Assembly: GCA_963682175.1 (NCBI GenBank)
Contig: OY821771.1
Location: forward strand, 7,377,001 to 7,441,000
Origin: Triglochin maritima
Lineage: Eukaryota > Streptophyta > Magnoliopsida > Alismatales > Juncaginaceae
DNA length: 64,000 nt
Direction: 5' to 3'
Below, piece by piece: positions 25,398-37,858 of this stretch (position 1 is its first letter; every line of letters begins with the position of its first letter). Both the position numbers and the translations under genes were made by a program. The notes beneath the pieces were generated by a model. That model did not search any database. It was not told the origin of the DNA and saw nothing but the letters and a program-made list of their open reading frames with translations.

Positions 25398-27533
25398 TGA
25401 AGGGAATGTGTTCTAAAAGTTTTACTTTTAAATGTCAATTATTATGAATTGAATGAGAAATCATTTTGTTCCTTGTTTATGTTATTCGTCTTTTAGAAGT
25501 GTTAAGGAAGAGGCTCTTGGTCCTTAACCGTAGAGCTCTAAAAGATATTAGTTTACATAAAACAAAAGATATTCGCAATCATGGTAATTAACATGGAACA
25601 TTAATTACCGAGTTAAGATTGTCGTGTTGGTCATAGATCATTGTAGCTCTACAAGTGAGTGACAACACGGGTATGCAAAAGAGGAAAATATTACTTTTGT
25701 ATACTGAATAGACCTAATAAGTAAAATATTATAGAAATGTGTTTCTGTGTCATTAATATTTTACTGTGTCTTTGGTCCTTTGATATGAGACTTATATCTA
25801 ATCACTTAAGGAATACTTAATTAGATCAGTGTCTTGAACTATCGATCAGTGTAGTGTAAAGGCATTGGTTGGTTAAGTACAACTTTTGTTGGAGAAGATA
25901 GTTAGTCAAAAGATTATCATTGCCCCTCTTAATTGAGTGATGATATTAGTGGGCCCCTTGATAAAGCAAAGTTATAATGTGCACAATGTGATTTGAGTTA
26001 AGTCACATATTTATAACTAGCTTAAAGAGATCAAGAAATGAATACTAATACAAAGATGACACAATACTACTTTGTGTGTATTCTTAATATCATGAGGCAA
26101 GGGACGGACACAAGTGGTGCACTCCATCACTAAATGGATCGGGCTTTGGTTCGAGTGGAATTAAGACATCTAACTAAATGGGAGCTATAATGTGTAGCTA
26201 GATACCGCTTATACCTTGTGATATTAAACTCTTAATATCACTGCCAACTTAGTCTAGATCCTCCCATAGGTCACACCGCAAAAAACCGGGAAACAAGAAG
26301 CTTGATTTTTGGTTCATATGATGTGTCAGGTTTCATATAGAAAATATGACACATGTGGTGAACAAGTAAAATCAATTATGTTATATATAACATAATTAGA
26401 ATCATGATAAATTCATATGAGATGCATATATTATGGGGTGCAATAATTTATTGTTGCATAGGATAATATATTGCATAAGTTGTGAATTTGCTAAAACCCC
26501 CTCAAGTTCAAATTTTGTTGGAAATAAATCCAAAATTTGAAAAAGGCAAAATCGGGTAAAAGTTCGGTAATCCGTTGAGGTTCGGTCGACCGAAGGATCT
26601 GTAGATCGGTCAACCGAACATGGAACGGATAGTCATATTTGATTGACCGAACTTGACCAAAGTGCCTGGAACTTTGGTACGGTGTACCGAACCAAAATCG
26701 GTCGACCGAATAATGTTAAGTTCCGATATTTTCGGTTAACCGAATGGCACTCGGTCTTAGACGAGAATTCGTCCGATCGGTTAAGGAGAATTTTTCTCTT
26801 TAAGAATCGGTCATCCGTCTAGTACTCGGTCAACCAATCGTGACATATTCGGTTAACCGAATGGGTCTCGGTCAACCGAACAACGATTGATTTTCTGCCT
26901 TTGATTATTAAGAGATTAATTTGATTGATGGTTGGATTAGCTCCAAACTTGGTCAAACGTTTTGTGGGTGCATGTAATACATGAAGGAATTAATTTATGA
27001 GAGAAAATGTAAAGAAAAACGTGACTAAAGAATAGCCATGATTAAGAGTAAGATTGGAACCTATAAATAGGTCCTTATTCTCCCTAATTGGGTTACACAA
27101 TTCAATAATTATTTTCTCTCTTAATTCACCACAAAAACCCACGAAAATTCTCTTAGTTTTCTAAGTCTTTGGAAGGAGAAATCTCAGAGGCTAAGGAAGG
27201 GGTTTGTAGCTAGATTCTAAGCTTGTTTGGAGATCGATTGGCTAGCTCCTTTCTCTCCAACCTTGTTTAGGGTTTCGGTGAACACTCGGAGGCATCCGGC
27301 GCAACGAGAAGCGAAGATTGGCTTCCTCAACGTCTCTGAAACGTCAAGAAGTTTTTGAGAACTTCTAGGTATGAATTTCGGAGTCCCTTTGTGTTTGTTT
27401 TAATAAGTTTTTGAAACTAGTTGTTAAAACAAACCGATGCATGCATAAATAAATCGAAGAAAATTGTAATAGATCCTTATTATACATGAAAATTCGAAAA
27501 ATATATATGTATAATTAAACATGAAATCCTACA
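25398..27533 (+). mobile_element. Solo LTR-B, copy 1 (2136 bp)
   Basis: Begins TGAAGGGAATGTGTTC and ends ATGAAATCCTACA. The perfect 5-bp duplication CTATG flanks it (25393-25397 and 27534-27538). A CTATAAATAGG promoter motif at 27061 gives plus orientation. No internal genes are attached. It ends about 30 bp from the start codon region of the receptor kinase, which is transcribed away from it. A decayed CGGTCGACCG array lies at 26580-26885. Confidence 0.88.
26580..26885. repeat. Decayed CGGTCGACCG array in LTR-B copy 1
   Basis: Motifs here are mixed: CGGTCGACCG, CGGTCAACCG and CGGTTAACCG (for example near 26583, 26616, 26699, 26733 and 26849). The central CG has changed to CA, TG or TA in many units. 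Confidence 0.75.
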
Positions 27534-27538
27534 CTATG

Positions 27539-30500
27539 TAGCATACCAGTTAGTTGACATTCAAGTTAAATTTTTGTTTTGGCACTCACACCACTGTTTT
27601 CGAAAATAATTGAGTGTTTAGAGTTTGATGTGGTATGTGCACTCTGAGGTGCAGTCACTTTGATGGTGCTGTTTAAAGTGCAGGTAATTGTTGTCATGTC
27701 TACCAACATTTTAGTGGGATTATTCCAATACAAAGTGGGAAAAAGTAAACTTTGGAAATATGTTATAGTAAGCTTGTGGATGATTAAGAAGATAAACCTC
27801 ACAAAAGAAGGGGGGTAAATATATCCGTGGGTGATAATATCTACTTTATAGTTTAATTTAGTATCTGTTATGCTCGGTCCCAAGTTTAGGGAAAGCTTAA
27901 AAGACTAAGGAGTCTACAAGTTAAAATGTGATGGATCACCAATCCATAATTGAATTTTAAATGTTGGCGTGCCTAAAGTAAAGTTTTAGCTTAAGAATCT
28001 GACAGGTTTTTAATATTACCACTGAAGCAGATTCAGTGGATTATGACTTTTGGGAATTAGAAAATTTTCATAAGATCGTTTTCTTTTTGGCAGCTGGTGG
28101 TATATTGACATGGTGGGATTCAATTGAGCTCATACATTCATCCAAATTTAGAGGGTTGATTTCAATTTTACCCATATTTATTTTATAAATCTTAAATATA
28201 ATTAAAATGTTAGATTAAATAAATAAGAGAAATAGGAAAAAATGTTTGAAGTTCTTCCGATATCTTTTTTGTTGGAGTGCTTTGCGGAAGATTTGGAGTT
28301 GCGTGTGTTGTTACTTTTTTTTCTCTCACTTTACTTTAAGACTAGAAGAAAAAAAGCAAAAAAGAGATTCTAAGCCCTAAAAGCTATAAGGTAGTTTGTA
28401 TTGGTTTTTAAGCATTAATCAAATTAATCTTAATCAATCAACCTAATCAATCAAAATGGGCAAACACGATCACATGCATTGTATACATACTTGTATGCTT
28501 GCAATCATCTTAATAGGTTGATCAAGAATATCAAGAGAATGAGCATTGAGACAGACTCAAGAATGAAGACTTGTAATCAAAGTTTTATACCAAGACTTGT
28601 AATTTTATCCATAAAGTTTAATGTAAACTTGAGTACTAGAATTCTGTCCCGACCAAGTTCGGTCAACCGATCACCTATCGGATAATCGAAATCTACCCAT
28701 TAGTAGACGATAGGATGCTCTTTGGAATTGTCTTGTCGGACGACCAAAACACCTTAAGTCTACCAAATGTCTTGGACCGGTTTTGGACTTTGCTCCAACG
28801 ATCGCATTTAAATCAAACCTTAGAGCCCAATTGACTTGGCCAATTTTGGACGACCGGACTCCTTTCAGTCAACTGATTCCTTCTTGGCCTTCGGTCTTTC
28901 GACATGGCATTTGACTATTGCCTTTAACGATCATTTGAGTCATAACTGTCAGTGCAAAACTTGCACTAACTTCGATTATCTGAATAACATGCAGTCAACC
29001 GAACTTGTATACCCAGATCCCGACTTATTCTTATTGTCCACCTTGAAATAGTGAATCGAACTACATTCAGTGAACCGAACATAAATAAGTAGAAATTAGA
29101 AAAAGTTACTGGAAGTTGGTGAACGTTGATCCGAATCCAATTTGGTCAACCGAATGATTAATTCAAACCAATCCAACCTTCAGGTTCAGATTACTGTTTC
29201 TTAAACGGTCAACCGAACTAACCCAGAAATTTACTCAAGCTTAAAGCACATTCTTGCTTCTCGTTGATCCAAATCTCACCAACTCCTAAACGGCTAGTAG
29301 AGCTTGAAAGCTTATAAATAAGGTCTCATATCTTTGCTTTAGAACTCTTGAATACTCCCTATTGATCCATGCTCTAGTGCTAAAATGTTTGCTCTGATTT
29401 TGGTGGAACCATTTTGAGATTGAGCTAAAACGTGAGGCCTAAAACTACTAATATATGCAAACTAATGCATGAATGAGTGAAAAATGTGTCATTATGCATG
29501 CACGACCCATGTATGGTGCAAGACCTAGATGACATTCATCTACCCTTTTGCCTTGAGTTTTAATGTTCAAGTTTCTTAAAGAGGGGAATATACATGTCAA
29601 ATTAATTTCTGACATCGAAGCAAATCATATATGAAGTGGAAAGTGACATATATAAACTAGGAATAGCAAGCAGGAGCTACTGAAGAAACAAAAATGTAAA
29701 CAAACTCACCAAATTCGCCATTGGCAGACGCAAATCTGCTCCTGGCGGATTGTTTGGGGATTCTGGTCTCCAAACTCATCATGGATGCTCATTTGCCTAT
29801 GTGAAGTTTCCTAGTCCACTCGTTCCCCTGTCCAGCAACAAAACTAAAAAGAAAATGTAAGAAAACCCCACCAAAATGGTAAACGCGACTAGGAAACTCA
29901 CTCTCCGGAAACGACACCAAAAAGTTGATTGATTATTTTATTAGTTCATTTACCGCAAGTGCACAACATCAGTGAAAACGTGACAAATATAGTTCGTGTC
30001 CTCGAGGAGTGAGTGAGGGTCAACGACGACCATACTCGAGTGGGGGAAGAAAATGAAGAATGAGGGTACCTAATCTAGGCGACAAACACGACACAAAATA
30101 ATAACGACTAATAAAAAACGAATCCAATATGAGGTAGAGAATGAATGCAAAAGTGTAAATGTGTGTTTGTGTGTGCATAAAACTAAATACTCAAAACATG
30201 CATAACATGGAATCCATAATGACGAAAACCTAACTATGTCTCTACAAGAATTAATATTTAACATTATCATTAAAACATATAATACATTAATTAAAATGAT
30301 GTCAATAAGAGCACATGCTCCAACATACCATCCTTATTTCTTTACTCACTCCAACTTTATCCTTACATCATCATTTTCCCATAAAGTGGGTATACTAGCC
30401 AAAGCATGTGCTAAACATCAATTAAGATTATTATCACATCAAAGACAATAGTGGGGAACCTACTAAATGACTATGAAATTCATGTGAGGCTCCACCCTCC

Positions 30501-31555
30501 ACCCCCATAGGGGGCGTTTTAGCCAGAAGGTTCGTCAAACATTTTATTAGTGCGTTTTAGCCAGAAGGTTCGTCAAACATTTTCTTAGTGTTAGTACTGG
30601 TAAAGTGAAAGTAGCTGAGAGAGAATTCTTTCAATAGATGAGACATAATGAGAATTAAATGAAAAATAAATGACAAAATGATAATTTTATCATGTTCACG
30701 TAAATCTTAAGTTTTATCTTAACTTCTGGGGATACATAATGATGACAAATATCTTTTGGGAATCATGGTAACACGTTTGATAATTTGGGTCTAATGGATT
30801 TTACCGAAATGTATATGTATTGGACCTCAATTATAAACTTGGTAGTCCAGAAATGGGCTAGCTGCTTTCGTAGCCGTCAGTTGGACTTCGGCCCTTATAT
30901 TACAAAATGGGATTAGACCAGTCTCGTGGATGTTTGAGGCCCAATTTATAAAAATTGTGGCCCATTTATGTAATAGAGAATTCAGATCGGTCCGTTATAA
31001 AGCAACAAAATTAACTAGTGCCAAAATTATTTAGTTCAAATAATGTAATTACAACAAGTCAACAATATATATTATATTCAATATCTTATGTGTCTGTTCG
31101 TTGAGACTTACGTGTTTGTAAAATACATTTGAGCTCTTAAAAAGCAAGTTTTCAGAAAATATGCGCAACAGACCTTTTTCGGCCTTGAATTCGGTCGTTA
31201 TGTGGCCATTAATTCGGCCATTATGTGGTCATTAGTTCGGCTCTTATATAAGTATTAGAACTGTGCTTCTAAATAAGTTTTAGTTAAAATTAAATTAATA
31301 CAACAAAATAGGCTTATAGTTCCAAATGCATAACAAACTAAAGGTTTAGGAAAAAGGAGAGTCAAGTAAGAGTTCTTACTTAAAAAGTGTCTTTTGCGTG
31401 GACCTGGATCTCGTACCGTGCCGACCCGGTATGTTACCCAAGTCTACTTTTGCGTTGTCCAAATATTCAAACTACCACGAATTTAGATATCATAAGGAAA
31501 TACATTTTTTATATTTATGTCTTGTGTTAATGTAAGTGGTAAGAGAAATACATAC
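27539..31555. other. Intergenic, decayed repeats
   Basis: No gene is supported. 28640-29225 carries further CGGTCAACCGA-type motifs outside LTR-A and LTR-B. 29950-30480 resembles the repeat at 10700-11870 (GCAAGTGCACAACATC, then GTGACAAATATAG). 30495-30590 has a ~45-bp tandem duplication of CGTTTTAGCCAGAAGG. 30840-30990 has a GC-richer segment without a frame. Confidence 0.4.
31188..31256. repeat. 23-bp tandem repeat, three units
   Basis: Units of the form AATTCGGYCRTTATGTGG plus five bases at 31188-31210, 31211-31233 and 31234-31256; the third is diverged. Confidence 0.7.
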
Positions 31556-31623
31556 CAATATACCCAAAAAGGGGGAAATCAGAAAATTTTAGGAAAAATA
31601 TGAGAAAACTCAAGAAGATAAAG

Positions 31624-31626
<3 letters not shown>

Positions 31627-31664
<38 letters not shown>
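31627..31664. repeat. (TA)n microsatellite
   Basis: About 18-19 uninterrupted TA units, lying in the hAT copy. The paralogous position in the other copy (about 39435) has only a few. Confidence 0.95.
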
Positions 31665-31668
<4 letters not shown>

Positions 31669-32247
31669 TAAGATGATTTGGCTTCAATAAAACATTCAAT
31701 TCCTCGACATTGTTGCCTCACTGGAAGCCCTGTCTATCGATCAAACCGTTAGGTATACTTTCAACTAGTTCAAGAAAATAAGGTAAACTTAGAGTCTTGC
31801 ACGTAGTACATCAAATAAAAACACTAACTGTCTAACATAAGCATTAGTTAAGTTATGTATGTCACATAAGACAACAGTAGACAATAACTATGACCGATGT
31901 TTACAAAGGAACTGTTTAATCATTAATTAACCGAGTTACATCAGAGTTAGGATCATCCTCTACGTCGTCAAAATCTTCTAAGTCATCGGGGTTCTCATCA
32001 TAGGTCTCATATTCATCGATTTCTTATTCTTCCGTACTCACGAATTATTCATCTATGTTACGAACCAGTGCAGAAGTGGATGCCTCATGGTAATATCTGA
32101 AGTTGAAGTCCTCCTCTACAACAGTTAGTCGAATCCATGGAGGTGGGTGTTGTTGCACAACATGGTCGGCCTCGTGCCGGACCAAAAGTAGCATCCTTGA
32201 CATCCTCCCATGACAAGTCATCTCGTGCGAAGACTGGGTCATCTGTT

Positions 32248-34433
32248 TGTAAGATTTCGTGTCCTTATGTATGTATATATTTTAAAAAATTTAATACAAA
32301 TATACAAGATCGATTTCATATTTTCATTGATTTTACGTACATGTATTTGTTTATTCTAATATCATGCACTTCTACATATATTAAAATAAACAAAGGACAG
32401 AGAATCATACCCAAATATTTTCTAAAACCTTTCAGAAGATCCAGAATTCCGTTGCTCGTCGAATCGCCCGCCAATTCACCTCCAAGAGTTCACCAAACTC
32501 TAAACAAGATTAGAGAGAAATGAGCTAGTCAATCAATATCTAATTAAGCTTAGAATCTAACTAACAACCATTTTTAAGCTCCTGAGATTTCTATCTCCAA
32601 AACTTAAAACTATTAAGAGATTTTCGTGGTGATTAAGGGAGAGATTAATGAGAGAATTTTTTTTGCATTAACATAAACAAGTAGAATGAGGGTCCTTTTA
32701 TAGGCTCCCAAAAATCATTATCAAGAACTATTCTTTAGTCGTGATCTCTTGCTTATTCTCTCTTAAAATTAATCTCAAATTGACACATAAGCATCCTAAA
32801 AAATATTTGATTAAATCTGAAATTAATTCAACCCATGATCTAATTATTCTCTTAATAATTCAGGCAAAAATCGTGTTATTTGGTTGACCGAGAATTCTTC
32901 TCGATTAACCAAACCATTTGGTTTAACACATGTGTCGGTTGACCGTGAGCTAGATGGTCGATCGAATATACATGAGAAAAAATCTCTGAAAAAATTCGGA
33001 CGATCTGCGTCTTGCTTCGGTCGACCGTTGACCCACCAAAATTTCTCCTAGCGAATATTCATCGGACGACTGTGTCACCTTCGATCTACCGAAAATATCC
33101 CAAGATATCTCCTGGATATTTTCTCTCGGTCGACCGTTCACGCTCGGTTGACGGAACCCAATTGTCCAGGCACTCCAGACAATTTCGGTCAACCAATTGT
33201 GTTTACCCATTCCCCGTTCGGTTGACCGTTTCGAAGACACATCGGTTGACCGAACCCTAAAAGGTTTACCGTGTTTGACCCTGATTTTGTCTTTGTCAAA
33301 TTTTAGATTTATTTCCAACAAAATTTGGGGTTTTTAGCAAATCCATATCTTATGTAATATATTATCCTATGTAATATTAAATTATTACACCCAATAATAT
33401 ACACACCTCATATGAATCTATTATGATTCTAATTATGTCAATTCTCATGACATATTGATTTTATCCACTCACCACATGTGTCCTTTTTTCACATGAAACC
33501 TGACACATCATATGAACTCAAAATCAAACTTCTCGTTTCCCAATTTTGTGGTGTGATCTATAGGAGGATCTAAGCCAAATTGGAAGCGATATTAAACACT
33601 TAATATCTCAAACTATAAGCGATATCTAGCTACACATTATAATTACTCAATTAGCATAGATGTCTTTATTCCACTGAAACTAAAATACGATCCAATTAGT
33701 GATGTAAGTGTAGTGTATCACTTGTGTCCGTCCCTTGCCTCATGATATTAAGAATATATACAAAGTAGAAATGTGTCACCTTTGTATTATATTCATTTCT
33801 TGATCTCTGTAAACTAATTATAACTATGTAACTTAACTCAAGTTACATTGTGAACATTATAATTATGCTTTATCAAGGGGCTCACTAATATCATCACTCA
33901 ATTAAGAGAGACAATGATAATCGTTTGACTAGCTATCTTTTCTAGCACAAGTCATGTTCAACCAACTATTGCCTTTATCACTATACTCATTGATAACTTT
34001 TGACAATAATCAAATTGAGCACTTCTTGAGTGAAAAGAAATGTCTCATATCTTAGGATTCAAGACACAGTAAAACATTAATGACACGAAACAAAATTTCA
34101 TAATGTTTTACTTGTTAGGCCTATTCAATATATATAAGTATTTTTTTTCCTTTTATATACTCGTGTTGTCAATTATTTGTAGAGCTACAACAATCGATGA
34201 CCAACACGGCAATCTTATCTCGGTGATTAATGTTCTATGTTAATTACCATGATTGTGAATAACTTTTGATTTATGTAAACTATTATCATTTAGAACTCTA
34301 CGATTAAGGACCAAACGTCTCTTCCTTAACACTTCTAAAAGACAAATACCATAATGAAGGAAAAAAATGTTTGCACATCCAATTCATAATAATTGACATA
34401 TAAAAGTAAAACTTTTAGAACACAATCCTTTCA
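32248..34433 (-). mobile_element. Solo LTR-B, copy 2 (2186 bp)
   Basis: Reads TGTAAGATTTCG.. to ..ATCCTTTCA on +, the reverse of copy 1. A perfect duplication CTGTT flanks it (32243-32247 and 34434-34438). The empty site is visible in the second hAT copy near 40000-40010 (GGATCATCTGTTTC), which confirms the insertion point. A decayed palindrome array lies at 32880-33270. Confidence 0.92.
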
Positions 34434-34936
34434 CTGTTTCCACCAACTAAGGATGATCTTCAATCAAGTCATAATTTATGTTGATAGGGTCGTAGTAACC
34501 TGGTTTGTTCTTTCTCTTTATGAACCTCTACCTCAACCTTTAGTTGTAGTTGACATAGACGAGATCGTTCAACTTATTTGGATTAATATGATCCCTTCAT
34601 TTTATGTGTATTTGCTCACACACACTCTAATTTCTCTCAAATCTGAATGTTGAACAAGTGAGACCCAAAGATTTAAGTATTACTTCTTTGAAAGAGCGGT
34701 CCCCCACTAACAACGCTTCAATAATCAGACCACTAATCAATAGAGATCTTTTTGCTTCGTTGTCGATGTCTTCCAAGATGAGATCACGACAGTGAGCTGC
34801 CGACGGGGTCCAGAATAACGACATCATCTTCGATATCAACATCCTCCCATCGGATACATATGCAGCGACATTGTCGGTGACTACTTGCACCACATATTGT
34901 TCTCCAACTTCTCCCATGACCTTATCGATGGTTGTG

Positions 34937-36595
34937 TGTAACATCCCGTAACAACGGAAATTTAAAAATTATTTATCAAGAATCAGAAACCAATAATCAA
35001 AGACGGGACTGTTACTTCTCATAAAATCATAAAAGCGGTGCACCAGTTACATCAAAGTTTGTCAAAAAACGATACATGATTACAACAGAACAACAAAAGA
35101 AGATAACGTAATCATGTCGACCTCAGTGGTCAAAATAGAGGATTCAACTCCAAAATGCGTGCGCCCGCCGATCACCACCCAACTGGACCTACTGTGGTCC
35201 TGAAAAATGAATAACAACAATGCCTGAGTTTCCAGAAGGAAACCCCGTATGCCAACTCACCTATATGCGTGCATTACACAAATGAACCTATCATACTAGT
35301 AGCATGTCATGACATCAACGGAAAGGAAGACAATTCCCCCGAAGGGTAAAACAGGACATCAGTCCGACAGTCAACATCGGGTCTCCCGAGGAGACCTACT
35401 GCAGGCACATGCAGTCTAACAGCACGCGACATCGCACCCCCCACACGCGGCTATACTACTCAAGGGTTCGGCAGGGAGCCTCTATCACGCCTGCGGGCCG
35501 ATAGAATACAGATCTGCAAATCTCTGTGGTCGGAGCCACTGGGGATCAACGGGGTCGTTGCCCGGAAGGTATAACAACATCATCTCGATAGGTGCCCAGT
35601 CGAGGAATCAACATAGCCGGAACAGCCTTGGCCCAACAATCATCTTCGCTGGCACAACCTCGACGGCATCACCGGCACAACATCGGTGGTCCATCACAAA
35701 CGTCCGGCACAACATCGGACGGGTCCAGACCGAAGTCTGCCAGGTCATCAGGCTCCACGAGCTGCAAACACCAACCGCGCCGCTATAAAAGCAGGGCAGT
35801 GACCTCCGTAGCCAATAGGCCGGTAGTCACCTCACCCAACGCCAGTTTCGTGCCCGCACAAACATTATACATTGGGATCCGCGATCCCTCAGGCCTACTA
35901 TACTACAATGAGTCCAATCAATCCATCATCTTAGTCACGGTCCATACTTGGAGGTGACGCGTCCCGAGCACCCACACTTTTCCACACGGCGGTCCCTGGG
36001 CAGGCACGCGGAACGCGCCCACCGTCACCTCCCGGCTCACGCACAAGGTGAGGACACGGGTTTCCGTGGACAAAGTTGACATTCAAAAAGGAACCAGGAA
36101 TTCTGTCCTGGGCCCAAACGGTCGACCGACAAAGGTGATTCGGTCGACCGGCAAAGGTGATTTGATCGTGGAGTGAATCTCCAACCTCTCCCGGCCGACC
36201 AACACCTCCCCCACACTTGGGTGAGCAACCAAACCACACTAATAAGTCGACATACCTCAAACGTGTGATCACCGGAGAAGATCGGAGATTCACTCCACGA
36301 TCAAGCCGCGCCTCGCACCACCCATTCCGACACCGCCTCCACCACCTCTGGAACACCCGAAAAAAAGAAGAACGGAGGAATGAGTGTTGGAATAGAGAGG
36401 AAGAAAGGAAGAACGTTTGGGTTATAAAACCAAAACTTGGCTCAACAGTGCCCTACCCATCCAACCCATCACCTCTCTCCCACGCCTACTGTTCACGCCC
36501 CTCCTCTTCCCCAAGCAACCACTGTGCAACCCGTCTTCCCCATACTAAGCACCTCATAAACCCATTAACCCTAAGCAAGGGTTAGGGTTCTAACG
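34937..36595. mobile_element. Solo LTR-A, second copy (1659 bp, internally deleted)
   Basis: Begins TGTAACATCCCG and ends GGTTCTAACG (terminal A changed to G). The duplication TTGTG flanks it (34932-34936 and 36596-36600). Compared with 18919-21060 most of the palindrome array is deleted: only two CGGTCGACCG units remain (36119, 36140). The deletion joins the sequence AAAGGTGATT to the downstream part. It is inserted in the hAT fragment. Confidence 0.85.
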
Positions 36596-36600
36596 TTGTG

Positions 36601-37048
36601 GGCTGAGTTGTATACTTGTATCGAAAGAAATAAATCACGTTGTTTGATTTTGAAGGTCTTATATATGCTATTTTGTTCGTAACGAAGATATTGCCCAATT
36701 GTTAAAGTTTTTATATATTTGTGTGACATACTAGTTACTGTTTGTTCATATGTTCGATTTGTTGAGTTACATGTTCACGTATGTATCTTTATTTGTATCC
36801 ATTAAAAGTTGAAATCCAAAAATTGTGTATGTATCCACAAAAGGTAAAAATTAATATCCGTATATGCATCTGTATTTACTTAGATATGGAAAAATGAATT
36901 AAATATGATTTTCACGGATAATCTTTTTGCACTCCTAAGCCTAGTACGGATACGTAGCGTAAGCTTATGTACTTATGCATCAAAATACATTATATTGAAA
37001 AAAAATCAAATATCTCGTGCACAATAAATAATTAAATATCCTACGTCA
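36601..37048. other. Intergenic, no gene seen
   Basis: AT-rich sequence with no recognised repeat or frame. Confidence 0.45.
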
Positions 37049-37056
37049 GTCCAAAC

Positions 37057-37387
37057 TAGGGCTGTGCATTGACCGGGTCAAACCGGTCAACCAGACCGGA
37101 CCAGACCGGTCGGTCCGGGTTCGGTCCGGAAATTTTTGAAAAAATCCGGTCCGGTCCGGGTTTCGGTCCGACAAATTTTAAATTTTCCGGTCCGTTCCGG
37201 TCTGGACCGTTCCAATTTTTTATTTATTTTAAATTTAAGGTAAAAAATCGAGTTTTTGGACCGGACCGGACCGGTCCGGTCCGGTCTTCGGTCCGCCTAT
37301 TCGAATTTTTTCCGATCCGGTCCGATTTTCGATCCGGACCTAATTTTTTTTCCGATTCGGTCCGGACCGGACCGATGCTCAGCCCTA
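37057..37387. mobile_element. GGACCG-rich hAT-type MITE, copy 2
   Basis: Ends TAGGGCTGTGCATT and GATGCTCAGCCCTA are inverted. A perfect 8-bp duplication GTCCAAAC flanks it (37049-37056 and 37388-37395), the hAT signature. The interior is GGACCGG/CCGGTCC runs separated by AT-rich spacers. Confidence 0.88.
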
Positions 37388-37402
37388 GTCCAAACTCTTG
37401 AG

Positions 37403-37688
37403 TAGGGGTGAGCTTTGGTCTAGGACCGGACCGGACCGAACCGGACCGAACCGGACCGGACCGAAACCTGAATTTTCGGGAAGTCCGGACCGAAGACCGG
37501 ACCGAATAGGTTCGGTCCGGTCCGGATCGGTCCAAAACCCGAATTTTTCCCTTAAATTTTCGGTCCGGTCCGGACCGAAGACCGAATTTCCAAAATTTTG
37601 TGGACCGAAGACCGGACCGAAAAAATTCGGTCCGATTCGGTCCGGACCGAAAAATTCGGTTCGGTCCGGGTACCGAGACGGGACCGAA
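37403..37688. mobile_element. GGACCG-rich hAT-type MITE, copy 3
   Basis: Left end TAGGGGTGAGC, flanked by a perfect 8-bp duplication CTCTTGAG (37395-37402 and 37689-37696). The right end, GGTACCGAGACGGGACCGAA, lacks the usual GCTCACCCCTA. It begins 15 bp from copy 2 and its 3' flank leads into the transporter's 5' region, 170 bp before the start codon. Confidence 0.82.
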
Positions 37689-37858
37689 CTCTTGAGTAGT
37701 TAAAGTCAACTCAGCACAACAGCACCCTTCACTCCACTCCACTCCTCTCCTCCGTGGGCCCCACAAATGACCAAACCAAACCAAGACAAAATCTCACGTG
37801 TTGTTTCCGGTCTCGTGAACTCTCTTCTCTCCCAAAGTCCAAACCAAACACCCCCAAA

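Larger units (their letters stand above)
31560..34936 (-). mobile_element. hAT element copy 1, fragment split by a solo LTR
   Basis: Parallels the hAT copy at 39290-42625 block by block: the leader near 31570-31760, and the C-terminal transposase region at 31950-32247 and 34434-34600. Next comes a DUF659-like region at 34627-34936 (VTDNVAAYVSDGRML, FWTPSAAHCRDLILEDI) on the minus strand. It is interrupted by solo LTR-B (32248-34433) and cut short at 34937 by solo LTR-A. Frames are broken throughout. Confidence 0.7.

Noticed and set aside
37224..37784. Long minus-strand frame (186 codons) rich in RSGPDR
   Set aside because: It is the translation of the GGACCG hexamer repeats of two MITEs; multiples of six keep every frame open.
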